DNA of 64,000 nt from Tetracladium setigerum. Lineage: Eukaryota > Ascomycota > Leotiomycetes > Helotiales. This document shows, piece after piece, positions 34,252 through 46,272 of this stretch (position 1 is the first letter of the stretch; each line of letters begins with the position of its first letter). Location: the NCBI GenBank assembly GCA_031472005.1, contig PZJY01000011.1:2108001-2172000 (forward strand). Direction: 5' to 3'. The notes below the pieces were generated by a model. It was not told where the DNA came from, made no database searches, and saw only the letters and a list, made by a program, of their open reading frames with translations. Position numbers and translations under genes: made by a program.

Positions 34252-36334
34252 ATGGATCGAGGACGAGATGACCGTGATAGGGATAGGGATAGGGATAGGG
34301 AGAGGGAAAGGGAAAGGGACAGAGATAGGAGGTTAGTTGGGCACAATTCTTTTTTGTGGGATATCCTTAGCTCTGCGGCGTTGTCAGGAAGGGTTAAGGG
34401 ACGAGATTATCTGGACACGCCCGAAAGTGAAAGAATGATGGCAGAGGAGGACCAACATATCACTTTCATCTGAATTTTGCAGGCGACTGCTATTTTCTTT
34501 TTTTGAAGATGAGATCGGGCTTTATGTGCCACCTTCTGTCTCGCAGTCCGCAACATATCTCAGCCTCCCGACACTTCACTTCGGTCCCCCAACCCGCGCA
34601 CAATTCCAACATCAACGCTAACTTTGTTACTCTGCAGAGGAGATAGAGGAGATAGAGGCGACGGAGAAGTAACAAAAATGGGAGCAGGAGAATCTTACAG
34701 ACCTCGAGGAGGAGGTGGTGGAGGAGGCTTCAGGCTGGATAGAGAGAGGACGCCCCCGCGAAGAGAACGAGCAAGATCACCACCACCTGCCACAGATAGC
34801 TGGCACCCAGGCGCACGAAACCGAGACCGAAGCCCTCCTCGAAGACGATCACGATCGCCTCTCCGCAGAGACCGATCTCCAATGGGCGATAACTGGCGTG
34901 CAAGACCCCGATCTCCTCCCCTCGCGGACGAACGCCTCCTCGCGCAAGAAGTCCCCCTCGCGCTAGAACTCCTCCTCGACGTTTCTCTCCCCGACGAGAT
35001 GACGATAGACGTGCAAGATCACCTCCGAGGAGGGATGAAAGGTTCGTGCCTGTGCGAGAGCTAATACGCGGGCACAATACTGAGCAGATCAGAAGAAGGT
35101 CAAGATCCCCATTGATTCGAGATCGTGATCGAGATCGTGCGCCTCCTCGTGGAGGTAGATCACCTCTTCCCAGACGATCACCCCCACCACCAATATCGAG
35201 AAGCTACAGGGAACGCTCTCGCAGTCCTCTTCGTAGGGACGAACGACCTGCCCCAGGCCCAAGTTCAGCAAACTGGAGACGGAGGAGTCCTTCACCACCA
35301 CCTCGATCAGATAGATCGTCACCAAGAACATCTACGAGCACATCGCGACGTTCTTCCCCTCACATCCACCCGAGAGAATGCATCTCACACAGCCAGCTCC
35401 AGTGCGCGATGTTAGACCACGCTCTCCATCTCGTCAGCGAGAACGTTCACCACCACAATCCCTTGCATTCAGAGAGAGAGAAAGAGAGAGAGGATCTGCC
35501 CGTTCCACACCGAGAGAACGATCGCCAGCTCCTCGTCCTATAATCGCCAAATCTCCTCCTCGCGGACCAGCAGCAGTATTCAGAGCACCACCTACCGGCC
35601 CATCTCGAAACTTCACTGCTCCTTCGGGGCCCCCTTCTTCCATCTCTGCCCACAATCGTCCAGAAAACAAAGGCCCTGTAGTTCCACCTGCCGGACCACG
35701 AGGATATACCCCTGCACCACGAGGATCACCCTACGGAATGCGCGGAGGTCGCAGTTCCTTTGGAAATGACAGGCACGTCCGCCCAGATGCAGGATCTTGG
35801 AACGCACCACCACAAAACCAACAGACAGCCGTCCCAATCCGCCCATCTGTCCCAGAAATCTCAACAAGAAGCACCCCCCAAGCACCAACCGTCCGTCCAG
35901 TAGCCACGCCTACACCCATCACCCCCTCTCCATCTATCCCCTCCGGTCCAAACTCCGCCACTATCCCTACAGGCCCATCAAGCGTCATACCTACGGGTCC
36001 ACGCGCTGGAGTTCCATCACGACCTACCTACGCTCCAGCTCTCCCCCGTCCTCATCCCGCTATGGCTAACATGCCATCTATCATTCCCGGCGGCCGTATT
36101 GACCAGAGTATTCTTGGCATGTCTTTAGATGTATCTACGAGACTTAAAAGGAGAGAGGAGGAAGCGGAAGCGTTGAGAGAGGAGTTACATTCTAAGCAGG
36201 AGAAACTGAGACAGGGTCTAAAGGCTTGGGACAGGCTTATGGTGGCAAGCAAGGAGGCGGGTTTGAGGAGCGAGTTAAGTGAGAGGCATGTTAGGTTGTT
36301 GGCTGGTGAGGGAAGTGGAGGTGCCGCTTTTTAG
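34252..36334 (+). CDS. Arginine/serine-rich (RS) protein, two one-base breaks
   Basis: A likely nuclear RNA-processing protein, judged only from its RS character. The start MDRGRDDRDRDRDRDRERER is encoded by GATAGG repeats. An intron (GTTAGT donor at about 34331) leads to RGDRGDGEV. Many RSPP and RSPLRRDRSP repeats follow, then a Pro-rich middle and a coiled-coil-like C-terminus (RLKRREEEAEALREELHSKQ) ending GEGSGGAAF. A second intron lies near 35043-35090 (GTTCGT donor). The frame slips at the C-run 34918-34921 and at 35369-35371. Adding one C to each keeps RS-type sequence on both sides (RTPPRARSPPRARTPPRR after the first; RMHLTQPAPVRDVRPRSPSR after the second). I do not recognise a named orthologue. 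Confidence 0.75.
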
Positions 36335-36814
36335 TTGGAGTGAGAAAAGAGAGAAATAGACCGAGATTTGCCTTAGCTTGGATCATGCTTGGGGTATGAA
36401 AATTTGATGGGGTGAGAGGGAGGGAATGAATTGTATTGATGTATAATTATGTTAATTAGCGAGGATACGAAACAAGTCAAAATAATAGATGAGATGAACC
36501 AAAGGTTGAGTTATAACATCTCAAGTGACGAAATGTTAATAACCACCAGCGTTTTCCTTCTGATTTATACTATTATCTGGTTCCCCTGCGCTGCTGTTGA
36601 ATTTCCTCGTTGAAGTTACAAGAGCCAGAGAGTCAGGCAAAAATCTGCAACAAATTCTTTTTTTTTCTACCTCAAACAATCTAAGTAGGTATATAACAAG
36701 TAAGAAAACCCAGTTCCGCCTCTATATTCCCCTTTTGGTACATCTACATATCTTTTACAAGGCCTGCGCTCTTCTAACGCATCGAGCTGATTACATCCGT
36801 ACTTCGTCTCTAAA
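36335..36814. other. Convergent intergenic, RS gene / Zn2Cys6 gene
   Basis: This contains the 3'UTRs of both genes. It is AT-rich, and I see nothing else in it. Confidence 0.5.
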
Positions 36815-38432
36815 TCAATATTCCATCTCCAAATCACCCCCATCATCATCTTCCTCCCTTACCAACAAATCCTCACTCTCCAACACCTCAAACGGCCACT
36901 CAAGCGCCCACTCCCACTCCCCATCCACGCAAGTCTCCAGTCCCAAAACCTCATACGCCGCACTCCCCTCAACCACCACGGCGCCCTCTCCTCCCTCTCC
37001 ACCACCCTCACCAACGCAAATAACCTCGCCACAATCACAAGACTCAACGAATCACCCTCCTGCATCAACGTACTAAATCTCATACCAAACACAGACGGCG
37101 CGATCGCAATTCGGTACTGGATACAATCCGGCGTCTCGCCAGCCGTGATGCAAGACTTAACCAAGGTGATATAATTTAGAGCGCGTTGATAGATCTTCTT
37201 CCGTTCCGAAAGGCCGATTGAAGATTCCGACTCCGCTGACAACGAATCCGATACATTGACATCGTCAAGATTATCAACATAATCCACCAACGGATCCCAC
37301 GGAAACTCTCTAGCAAGATATCTCCTCCTCCTCCCAACACCAACACCAAACTTCCACTCAGGAGCCGCTTTCCAAGCGGCCCCCCTCGGTGCCAAATGCG
37401 AATAACACCTTACAAACGCCTCGACCTCCCCCGTGAGCTTCAAATCCTGATGATACAACTCCTTTGCGCCATTTTGAAGGATGAAGTAGTCGATTGGCGG
37501 CGTGTAGACGACGCCTTCGGTGTTGGCGTCGCTTATGGCGCGGAGTTTGGCGTGCATGGCGAGGAGGACGGAGGTGACGAAGCGAGGGAGGGCGTTGGTT
37601 GGATTTGTGGCAGAGGGCGGGTTGCTGGTCATTTCGGTGCGGTGGGCGGAGATGGTTTCGGTGATGTATTGGTAGGCTGCTGCTTTTACTTTGTGGGAGG
37701 TGTTAGTATGGTGTTTACTTGTTTTGTATAAACAAAATATGGTAGATAATTAGATAAGAAGATAAACAGGAAGAGTTGGGCGGTTGGGACTTTGGACTCT
37801 TTCGCTTGTAGAGAAATGGAGAGAGATATGAGAGTGAGAAGAGAAGAGAGGAGTGAACTTCTAGAGAAAACATACAAGCAACACTATCATCCGGCGTCAA
37901 AGTCAACAAATGAAACGCCGCAATCCCAAGGACAGCACTATAGATATACGTATGATCGAACGAAAGCCTCGGGATAATCACATTCCACATCCTCAGGCCA
38001 TCCTCCCTCTCACAATTCGGCATGGTGAGACAAGTCACTGTTGAGAAGTGATGGAATAGGCGAAGTTCCATGGATCGTGACGCTGTGTGCGTGTTGAAAT
38101 TGGGAATCGAGGAGTTGATACTTGGCGGGATGGTGGTGGCGGTGGGATGGAACAATATTGTTCGTGAATTGGATGGGCTGCTACTGCTGCTGCTGCTGTG
38201 TTCATATTCGCATTGTTCTTCGCCGATGGGGAAACGGCGGTAGCAAGGGCCGCAGATGGGACGGGCTTCATCGCACTTTTTCTTTCAATTAGTATTCAGG
38301 CAGGTGTGTATGTTAGGAATTGTTTCCTACCTTGATCTTCCTCCCCTTGCACGTCTTACACCCCAACCTCGATTTCTTATGTGTAGCCCGTGTCTTTGCA
38401 CGATCAGTTGATGACGAGTGTTGTATTTCCAT
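36815..38432 (-). CDS. Zn(II)2Cys6 transcription factor, one-base break
   Basis: This is a fungal binuclear-cluster regulator. The start at 38432 reads MEIQHSSSTDRAKTRATHKK. The cluster CKTCKGRKIK-CDEARPICGPCY, with the sixth Cys in EEQCEYEH, is split by an intron (donor GTAGGA near 38330). An alternating Ser-rich linker leads to a conserved block of this family (SMELRLFHHFSTVTCLTMPN, then WNVIIPRLSFDHTYIYSAVL and AAFHLLTLTPDD) that fits the fungal_trans_2-type regulatory domain, and an intron follows. The long last exon contains PLVDYVDNLDDV and LVKSCITAGETPDC. Near the C-terminus one G is missing (C-run 36965-36968 on the plus strand). With it, the tail reads SAAYEVLGLETCVDGEWEWA and an acidic end LVREEDDDGGDLEMEY, stop at 36815-36817. 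Without it the tail becomes Arg-rich and unlike any such factor. Target genes are unknown. Confidence 0.88.
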
Positions 38433-39561
38433 CACTAGCTAGTGTAGATATTGGAATCAAAGTAAGAAAAAATAAGAATTAAGCTTATAAAAGTCCGATA
38501 AATGATAAAAAGATAGACGACAGAACGGACTGAATATCTGCTTCCAAATCCCCTCAACTGAAAGCGGCAAAAGCAAAGCGTATATAAAGAAATAAATTCC
38601 AATGAATACATACATCATCATCTCACCACTCAACACAACCACAGCTTTTCATTTCTTTCCTTTTCGTGCACGCACCGCTGAATAACTCAAATCATTTTTC
38701 TTTCCCATCCTGGTTATGCTATCCACCATAGCTGAACCAGAAAGCAGTGAAAGCACACCAAAACAAAAGCGTTTGCGTGTCAACGAACAGGGCGGAGTTG
38801 AAAACTCATTCAAGGAACCGACATACCGTGTAGAGCTTTAGGAGGCCAAGTGCTGACATGTTGATGCATTGTTCGACGCTCGCTTAGCTCAGCTTGAAAG
38901 GTTGGTGGTGTTAGTGGGTTCTGTACACTGTACAGCCTCATTTTGTTACGTAGAGGGACCAGCCACGGATTCTTTCACCTACGGCCCTGCCGGAATTTGG
39001 TGGTGATGGGAGATTTAATGGTTTGGGTTGTGGTCTATGCTTGAAATGATTCCATACCCATACCAGCAATAAACAAAAGCGGTCTTGGGTACCTTACAGT
39101 ACAATACCCACATTCTGTACAGGACAGCCGAGAGACAGTGCACAGCCATTATTGTGGAAAAATTGAATGACCGGTGTGATATCATTGGAGGAAACATGTG
39201 CTGTTGTGAGATATAATGACGTTGTATTGACATTCTAGAAAAGGGGAAAGAAGGTTGGTTGAAAAAGCTTAAGAGCGTGAGGCTGACTGTTTGCAACGGC
39301 GGTCTTGATGTGATGATCACGTGATAAAGATTCAATTAAGACGACTAGCTCGACAAGAAAGCAAGCAAAACAAACAATAACTACCTATCCAACCAACATC
39401 CGAAACCAAATTAAATCAAAAGAAACTATCTATCTATCCAACTGACAACTTGGGATTTTCAAACTACAACAGTATAACTCCATATGAAACTTCTTTGCTG
39501 CCTAGTCGGCAAGTCCGAGATAGGCTGTTTGGTTTTGTTTACGACGAAAACGAGCCTTCAG
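38433..39561. other. Intergenic, Zn2Cys6 promoter / RTA1 3' side
   Basis: This is upstream of the transcription factor (minus strand). It contains TCACGTGA at about 39317. I see no gene. Confidence 0.45.
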
Positions 39562-40715
39562 CTAACTGGGGCTTCTGCAATCATCTCGCTTCAGACTGAG
39601 GTGGTTCCATCGCCACCAGTTTAGTTGAATATGGCTCTTCAGTACCTCGGCCGAACAGTCCCCCTTTCCACCAGACTTCCTGAAGTGATCCATGATACCT
39701 TTTCCAGTAGGTTTTGTGAAACCGCCTGGCACCACCCTTCCAGGATGGAAGATATTGAACAGAATGAATGGCGGCATCATCGGCACAGCTTCCAGAACAT
39801 AGAAATACACCTCGTGCGAAGCGAGATAACCCTCGAAACCTTGGCCGAACTCGATGACACGATATACCGAACCTATCAATCAAACATCAGCAAAAAATAC
39901 TCTCTCGTTAAGCAGAACAAACTTACGCAACATAATAAACACACAACTCGCATACACACACCACAACAACGGCTTCCACTCGCCCGTCTTCACCTGCGCA
40001 ACACTCCCGTCCAACTTCGCCCACTTCACCATCTTGCGATGAAACCTAACAGCAGCAGCCGAGAAGAAGCCAAACGCAACTAGTTGAATCACCAATCCAC
40101 CGATAACGATATTTTGTCCCGTTTTGCTCTTCGAGACGTTGTCTTTGGCTGTTGCTAGCATGGCTGCACCCGCACTTTGTGTGAGGAAGGAGAGAACGTC
40201 GAAAGCGATGAAGATTCTCGTGACCCAGGAGTCAGAGATTCCGAGGGCTGTTGCGGTTGTGTTTGGTTTACTGTTGTTGTTGTCGTCGGTCTCTATGTGG
40301 GAGTAAGTGCGTAGGATGCGGCCGAAGAGCATGTAGTTGAATGCGGCGACGACTGGTAGGTATCACGGTCAGTAAGTTTGTCATAATTCTTTCTTGATGA
40401 AAATCATTCTTTTGGGACGTTGATGGAGGAGGAGGAAATGAACTGAAACTCACATGCAGGTGCAAGGACAATCAAGGTCTGTTGAGTGGCATAGAGTGCA
40501 AGGGAATCTTCCTTCTTGGTACAGACTGCGCGAATTGCGTAGCCTGTTGCTTCCCAGAGGCCGCCGATGATGAGGGGTATGGCGTATCGAGTGCGATAGT
40601 GCGCTGCTTGGATGATGTGGATGAGAGTTGTGAGGAAGTAGATGTGTGCGATTACCATGGCTGCTGCGAAGGAGGGATTGTAGAGCCATGGACTGTTGGG
40701 ATTTAATCGGGCCAT
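39562..40715 (-). CDS. RTA1-like seven-span membrane protein
   Basis: The RTA1 family is fungus-specific, with seven membrane spans. Yeast members (Rta1, Rsb1) are linked to sterol-drug tolerance and long-chain-base export. The start at 40715 reads MARLNPNSPWLYNPSFAAAM. Spans are visible as AAAMVIAHIYFLTTLIHII, YAIPLIIGGLWEATGYAIRA, LYATQQTLIVLAPAFVAAFN, IFIAFDVLSFLTQSAGAAML, IVIGGLVIQLVAFGFFSAAA, LLWCVYASCVFIMLR and EVYFYVLEAVPMMPPFILFN. The signatures GYAIR, LAPAFVAAFNYM, DVLSFLTQSAG and SVYRVIEF match the family. There are three exons: introns with GTGAGT and GTAAGT donors, both joins in frame. The C-tail is cytosolic and hydrophilic. The substrate is unknown. No frame break was seen. Confidence 0.93.
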
Positions 40716-41916
40716 GATTTTGTTGTTGGAAGTTGAAAGGGTAGAGTGTTCTTCGAGGCAGATATTGCAAGTGGGCTGGAGAAGAGGCAAGTGTTTTTGT
40801 TTTCGTCGTTGGAAGGTCTATGATTGAGCGGAAAGATAATTTAGAAGATGGACGTTTCCAGGAGTCAAAGAGTTGAAGTTGATGATGTTTTGATTTTTGA
40901 TTTTTGATTTCCGAGCGAATTGTTAAAGCTTATATGGGGTACTGTCGTCGGGATTGTGTTGGGCTCTGCAGCTTCTACTCTATTGCGTCGTGTTTTCTAT
41001 CAGCTCGGGAAACAATCATTTCACTTGTTTACAGGTTCGGATACATTTCGTAAGTCCAAAAATGCCACAAGTAGTGTGCATTGAGGCACAGTTTATCTTC
41101 AAGCGTAATGATAGTGGTCGCAGCCATGTCGGTGTGGAGTTGCTATTTGAGTTAATTACAACCTTCAAGCCCTGAGACCGTTCACCTCTCAATCCAAACG
41201 GCGCGAGAATACCAATCTCATGCGTCGCTTTCATGTGTACTCGAAAGATTCCATCCGCCAATTTCAAGCAGTAGATATCACATTTAAACGGGAATAGTAG
41301 GAAATAGTAGAAGCAAAGCCGCTTATTGGCTAGGAATACGTCGAAGGATGCAAGAGCCGCAGCAATTTGATTATCCGAGAATCCGACCCTGTCAACTCAG
41401 GGAGGTTTAATAATCAAATAATGCACGACAGCGCAACAGAACATGAAGGTTGAGGTGTGGTGTGGGGAACTTCGCATCCGACCCTGTCGGTTGCGGAGCT
41501 CGCTTAAATGTCTTGCGTTTCTTTGAAGTCAACAAGTGAAAGCCACGATGAACGCCACGACTCTTTGTTTGGTTGGTGTGGAACGCTCAGGAGTTCGGTG
41601 AATATGGAATTCGGCAGTTAGTATAACCTTAGATGCGACCTGGTTATAATACTCGGTAAACCTCTTTCGGAAGATGTGGAGATATATGCCTCTTCGAATT
41701 TGGAATGAGATTTGATAAACAATAATCACTGTTCTTGCCTTCTGTCCAGAGACCTTCCTTCACATGGGCTAAATGACGAAGTTCATCAGTCAATCGCCTT
41801 CATGTCGGGCTCCTGAGTATAAATGCAACTTCCCCCAGCTTCGACCTACCAAAAGTCTCATCTTCACCTGCTACACCTAAGCCAACCAGCTCTCCAGATC
41901 CTCCTAGAACATCACC
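40716..41916. other. Divergent intergenic, RTA1 / hydrolase
   Basis: This holds both promoters. It has no gene or strong repeat that I can see, except a run of TTTTGATTTTTGATTTTTGA near 40888-40910. Confidence 0.45.
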
Positions 41917-43297
41917 ATGAGGTTCTATTCCATCATTACAGTGAGCTTGTCGCTTCTTCAATTCACATCTGCCTCTCAAGCGACCGTCTTCAGCACCAGC
42001 ACAAAGATCTGCCACGAGTATTCCATCCCAATAAATGCCACGAACCTAGCAGTGAAAGCTGGGTACAAACGCTTCACCTCAGACTATGACGTGGTAGACT
42101 TTGTCAATAATCTCACCGGTCGTACTCGCGATCCAGCTGTTCACGTGGTTGTTGGTACAGAGAACAGAACTGCTGCTTACAACATCGGCGCCACCATTTG
42201 CTCTCCACAAAAGCGGAGTGTCAATCAAAAGACTATTCTTCTCGCTACTCATGGAATTGGCTATGATCGAAGGTATTTATCTGTACTTTCTATCTTAGTA
42301 TGACTTGTGTGTTAATCTGTTGCGCCTTTCAAGATACTGGGATTCTGGAATCTCACCAGAAAAATACAGCTTTGTCGATTATGCTGTCACTCAAGGCTAC
42401 ACCGTATTCTTCTACGACCGCCTCGGAAGCGGAAAGTCATCAAAGTAAACATCCACCACCCCCAACATCATCCTCGTGCCCAACTAAAATCCCCTTTCGC
42501 AGAGTCTCAGGCTACGATGAAGCACAAGCTCCAACACACCTGGCCATCCTCCGCCAACTCACCATTCTTCTCCGCTCCGGCAAATACACCGGCGAACTCA
42601 ACAGTCCTCCTACAAAAGTCGTCCACGTCGGACACTCCTACGGCTCCTTACTCACCAACGCTCTCGTCGCCAGCTCTCCCCAACTCTCCGACAGCGCCAT
42701 TCTCACTGGCGTGGCATACACTGGACTGGTCGGACAATTGCTCGGAAAATTGTCTATCCGAATCGCCAATCTACAGGCACCTGGTAAGTGGCCTGGCAGA
42801 GATAATGAGTACGTGACCTGGGCCGATCCGTTGATTAATTATGGCGTGTTCTTTCATGCGGGTACTTTTGATAAGGATGTCTTGTGGTATACGGAAGATG
42901 TCAAACAACCTGTTGCTATTGGGAGTTTATCTCTGTTGGCAACGAGGCTATCCTCCCCCAGCGTGCTTTGGAATTTGCAAAGCCTGTTTTGGTAAGTTGA
43001 GTACCTACTCATGATTTTTCCATCCAGCAGAATGATCCTCGCAAACAACAATGGTCGCTTAGATGCTAATCCTTTCATGTGTAGATCTTGACTGGCGAAA
43101 CCGATTTTGGCTTCTGTGGTGGCAATTGCACTGATATTCTTGCCGATGGAGGAAAAGTCAGGTCGGATTATTTCCCAAAGGCAGTTGATTTCAGGACTGT
43201 CATTCATCCTAAAGTTGGACATGCGATTAATTTCAGTTACAACGCCACTGGGGCTTACAAAGTTATCACTGATTACTTGAAGACGAATGGCCTTTGA
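41917..43297 (+). CDS. Secreted alpha/beta-hydrolase, one-base break
   Basis: The N-terminus MRFYSIITVSLSLLQFTSAS is a signal peptide. The hydrolase core follows: ATHGIGYDRRYWDSG (oxyanion-type loop), FYDRLGSGKSSK, and the nucleophile elbow VGHSYGSLLTNALVA with serine in G-H-S-Y-G. The acid is likely in TGETDFGFCGGNC, and the histidine in HPKVGHAINFSYN. There are at least four exons (donors GTATTT, GTAAAC and GTAAGT). The frame slips at the G-run 42921-42923. With one more G it reads IGEFISVGNEAILPQRALEF and joins the last exon properly. Several N-glycosylation-type sites (NAT, NLT, NRT) agree with secretion. The substrate is unknown; similar fungal proteins are mostly annotated only as alpha/beta hydrolases. 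It ends TNGL at 43297. Confidence 0.87.
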
Positions 43298-44013
43298 GTT
43301 CGCTGAGATGGGGTATTTTGGGCGATGACTTACGTTTGAGCAGAGGGGAATATGTTGAGCTTGAGGCCGTAAACGAGAACGATCGGTGGATAATCTGGCG
43401 TAGCTTTAAATAATTTTATTGCTGCAAAGGTTCGTATATGTTTCGAGGTACCCAGCGTGGGAATTGGAAAAAGCGTGGAATAATATTTGATTCGTCCACG
43501 AGTTGTTATTCACACATCACCTGTACTGATATTCATCACACGTTAACTTCCACTTCACTCTTCTCTTTCAAAAAGTTTGTGGCATGTCGCATTAGCGTTA
43601 GTAATACGCTAGCAACACTATATCAAGCTCATAGCCCTTTTGGGTAATGAGTGGGGCACATTAACGACGTAAAATATCTTATGGTACACCAATCTTAAAG
43701 AACTTTCTAAAAGAGTAAAGCATATCAAAAAGAGTTAGCAATCAAGTATAATGTGCATAATGAGTGGTGTTTAGGAATGACGTATTTAGAATCAATCCAC
43801 AGCAATCTTCGCGTGTTGTAACACGAGGGAAAGAAAACTTCCTATACAGATCCCGGAAATCTCATCACCATTTTCAATTTTATAGTTTTTATTAAGCCGC
43901 AAGTGTAAAGTCTTGCATATCATTCCACCCATACAGCACCTAGTGTTGACAAACAACTCTGTCTCCCCTGGAGCAGCCAGCCATCCATCCCATCCATCTA
44001 TCCTTCAAACCTT
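43298..44013. other. Convergent intergenic
   Basis: This is AT-rich 3' DNA of the hydrolase and of the next small membrane-protein gene. I see nothing else in it. Confidence 0.45.
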
Positions 44014-44469
44014 CTAGATCTTCCCACCAGGAAGCGCCCTTCTCCCATCATAAGCAGGCGGAATATCCGCTACCCCAACATCCTCATGCCTCACAACCCC
44101 CGGATTGTCTGTCCTCGGTGCACCCCATACATTCTGACCAGCTCCCCAAGCATTTCCGGACACGCCCACATTGTCGAAAGCCTTGTTCCCGAGACGAGCA
44201 TTCTCTTCGTCAGCTGCTTGTCTTGCTTTCTTGTTGCGACGTCTCCTTAGGCTGGTTTTGTGTGTTAGTGACGAACGATGCTTGATGATATGAATCTTGA
44301 AATGGATTGAAGGGTGTACATACAACCACCAAAGGGCGAACACTTGGAGGATAAACCCAAACAGACCACCGAGGATAACCCATTTGTATTGAGCGAAGAA
44401 GGATGCCTCGTTTTTGTTCTCTATTGCCAGTTCGGCTGCTGATTGACGGGTGAAGAGTTGATTTGACAT
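44014..44469 (-). CDS. Small single-span membrane protein with PPAY motif (tandem paralogue A)
   Basis: A 127-residue protein of two exons (44324-44469 and 44014-44251, phase-2 junction). The start is MSNQLFTRQSAAELAIENKN. It has a membrane span in SFFAQYKWVILGGLFGFILQ-VFALWW, then a basic RRRRNKKARQ stop-transfer, then a hydrophilic tail with WGAGQNVWGAP and IPPAYDGRR. PPAY is a PY motif of the type bound by WW domains of Rsp5/Nedd4 ubiquitin ligases (known motif; use here inferred). Its neighbour at 45768-46272 has the same layout, span sequence pattern and intron position, so the two are tandem duplicates. Function unknown. Confidence 0.75.
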   Translation of the reverse strand: MSNQLFTRQSAAELAIENKNEASFFAQYKWVILGGLFGFILQVFALWWLYVHPSIHFKIHIIKHRSSLTHKTSLRRRRNKKARQAADEENARLGNKAFDNVGVSGNAWGAGQNVWGAPRTDNPGVVRHEDVGVADIPPAYDGRRALPGGKI

Positions 44470-45767
44470 GGTGAAGGTCGGACAAATATGAGGGACGTGT
44501 GATGGCTGGCTCTCGAAGCCACACCAACTACCAGTCGAGAAGAGAGTGAGTGAGAGAGAAAGAGAAAGAGAGAGTGAGAGAGAAGTAGTAGTGTTCCACA
44601 CCACCCGAATTCCCAAACAGCACAAAAACAATCAAAATGAATCAATCGATCTCTCTCAAAGACAAAAATACCACGTATAAAAAAAACCTGTCAAAAGCGG
44701 AGGAGACAGAAGAAAGAGCAACAGCGGGTCCCTTCTCACCTTTATACGACTACTTCACTACTTCCAAGTTTCCACTCACATGTTCCCCGGTGTGGACTCT
44801 CCCACCTTTTTGCACTTGCGTGGAGACAGTACCGAAACACCGTCTCAACTTCCTCCAACGCACTCAAACCGCGCAATCATATTTATCCCGCCCACCTGAC
44901 CTTTATCTCGGGCATGACTTCATGACGGTGCAGAGAGGCAATAAGCCTCTTGAGGCGCTGGGCGTTTGGAGCTTGGTGTTGCACTGGACTTGCTGTTTCA
45001 TGCATGCGGCTTTAAGCGAGTGCAGTAGAAAGGAATGTGAGGCTTCCGGTGTCTGTGCTTGCGAGTCGGCCGCGGCGGCGAACCGGAGGGATGGAAACAA
45101 TGGGATCTAGATTTGCTGGATTACTGGAGATTGACTTCGGGGCTTAGGAGGGTATAATAATAGGTATTATTGTTGTTGAGGTGTCGGTGGAATACCAAGA
45201 TTCAGATGTTTGAAGTGTTCCTTTTGGGGTGAGAGAAGCGAGATGGCGCACGGTTGGAGAGATGGATCTGGCGGTGGATGAATCGTAACGGAGATCTAAT
45301 CATTAATGTCGATCTTTGAAAGCAATGCATAAAGTGGCAAGTGACGCGTTCAGGTGCTTAATTGATTGAAGAATGCTTGAATTGTCTGGTTCATTTCGTT
45401 ATCATATATAACATACAAATTCATCTATCCCAAAAAACCTATCGCTCTTGGCCCTCTTCTCAAGACAACAAACCAGTTGGCTCCCGGGCCTCTTACAACT
45501 CCCAGTATTCCGTATCCCAAGACAAAAGCCAGTGCCGAAGGAAACTCAAAGCGCTCTTATTGACACAGAATAAAATAACTCCTTCCCCGCCTCAAAATGG
45601 CAAAACCCCAACACTTGATCGCGTCCACCTCGGTATGCGAATCCACTTCCCCCAACCTAACCGAAACCATGGACCAAATCCATCGACCCCCAATCCAACT
45701 AATCTAATAATCGGATCCAAAAACCACCATTTCCAAATGCCTTCCATATTTCTCTGGTACCACCCAT
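44470..45767. other. Intergenic between the two tandem membrane-protein genes
   Basis: It contains a GA-rich microsatellite (GAGAGAAAGAGAAAGAGAGA type) around 44543-44582 in the 5'UTR of paralogue A. A 157-codon open frame at 44637-45110 has no recognisable feature and is not called. Confidence 0.4.
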
Positions 45768-46272
45768 CTATGCTCTTCCATCCGTAAATCCAGTCTGCTG
45801 CTCATACCCTCCTATCTGTCCAAAGACTGGTGCTCTGGCACCATTCCCAACTGCCAATTCCAACTCCTTCAATCTAGCTTCCATATGTTCTTTCTCTATT
45901 GCGGCTGCAGCCTTCTTTTGGTTTCGTCGTCTCCAACTACACACACACCCAAACGTTAGAATTCAAGTTCCCAACAACAATTCGGTTCAAATTTGACAGA
46001 AATATAACATAAATAGTACGGCAAACAAAGATAAGAACTTACTAAAAGTAACCGGCAGCAATTTGCAATGGAAGTCCAATTGCAGCACCGATAAGAATAG
46101 TCTTGTGTTTTTCGAAGAAGGACGGCTCTGCTGGCACACCGGCCACACCTGTAGCGCTGGCTGAGGCAATTGATGTTGCTGTGCCTGTAGCATATTGGAA
46201 TGTTGTAGTTGGAGTTGCTGTTGCCTGACGCACGACAAGCATTGCTGCTTCTTGGAAGAGTTGAGCTGCCAT
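45768..46272 (-). CDS. Small single-span membrane protein (tandem paralogue B)
   Basis: A 132-residue protein of two exons (46043-46272 and 45768-45936, phase-2 junction). The start is MAAQLFQEAAMLVVRQATAT. A Thr/Ser/Ala-rich outer segment (ATATPTTTFQYATGTATSIA) leads to the span PSFFEKHKTILIGAAIGLPL-QIAAGYFYW and the basic RRRNQKKAAA. The tail has a charged helix (IEKEHMEARLKELELAVG) and ends GYEQQTGFTDGRA. The SFF-x3-K-x4-G-x3-G-x3-Q-x6-W pattern and RRRN(K/Q)K match paralogue A, and the intron falls at the same place and phase. It lacks the PPAY motif. Function unknown. Confidence 0.72.

Noticed and set aside
34267..34330. GATAGGGATAGGG tract as telomere-like or interstitial repeat
   Set aside because: It encodes the DRDRDR start of the RS protein in frame, so it is a coding repeat.
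44637..45110. 157-codon plus-strand open frame between the tandem membrane genes
   Set aside because: It has no domain, no codon bias and lies in promoter DNA.
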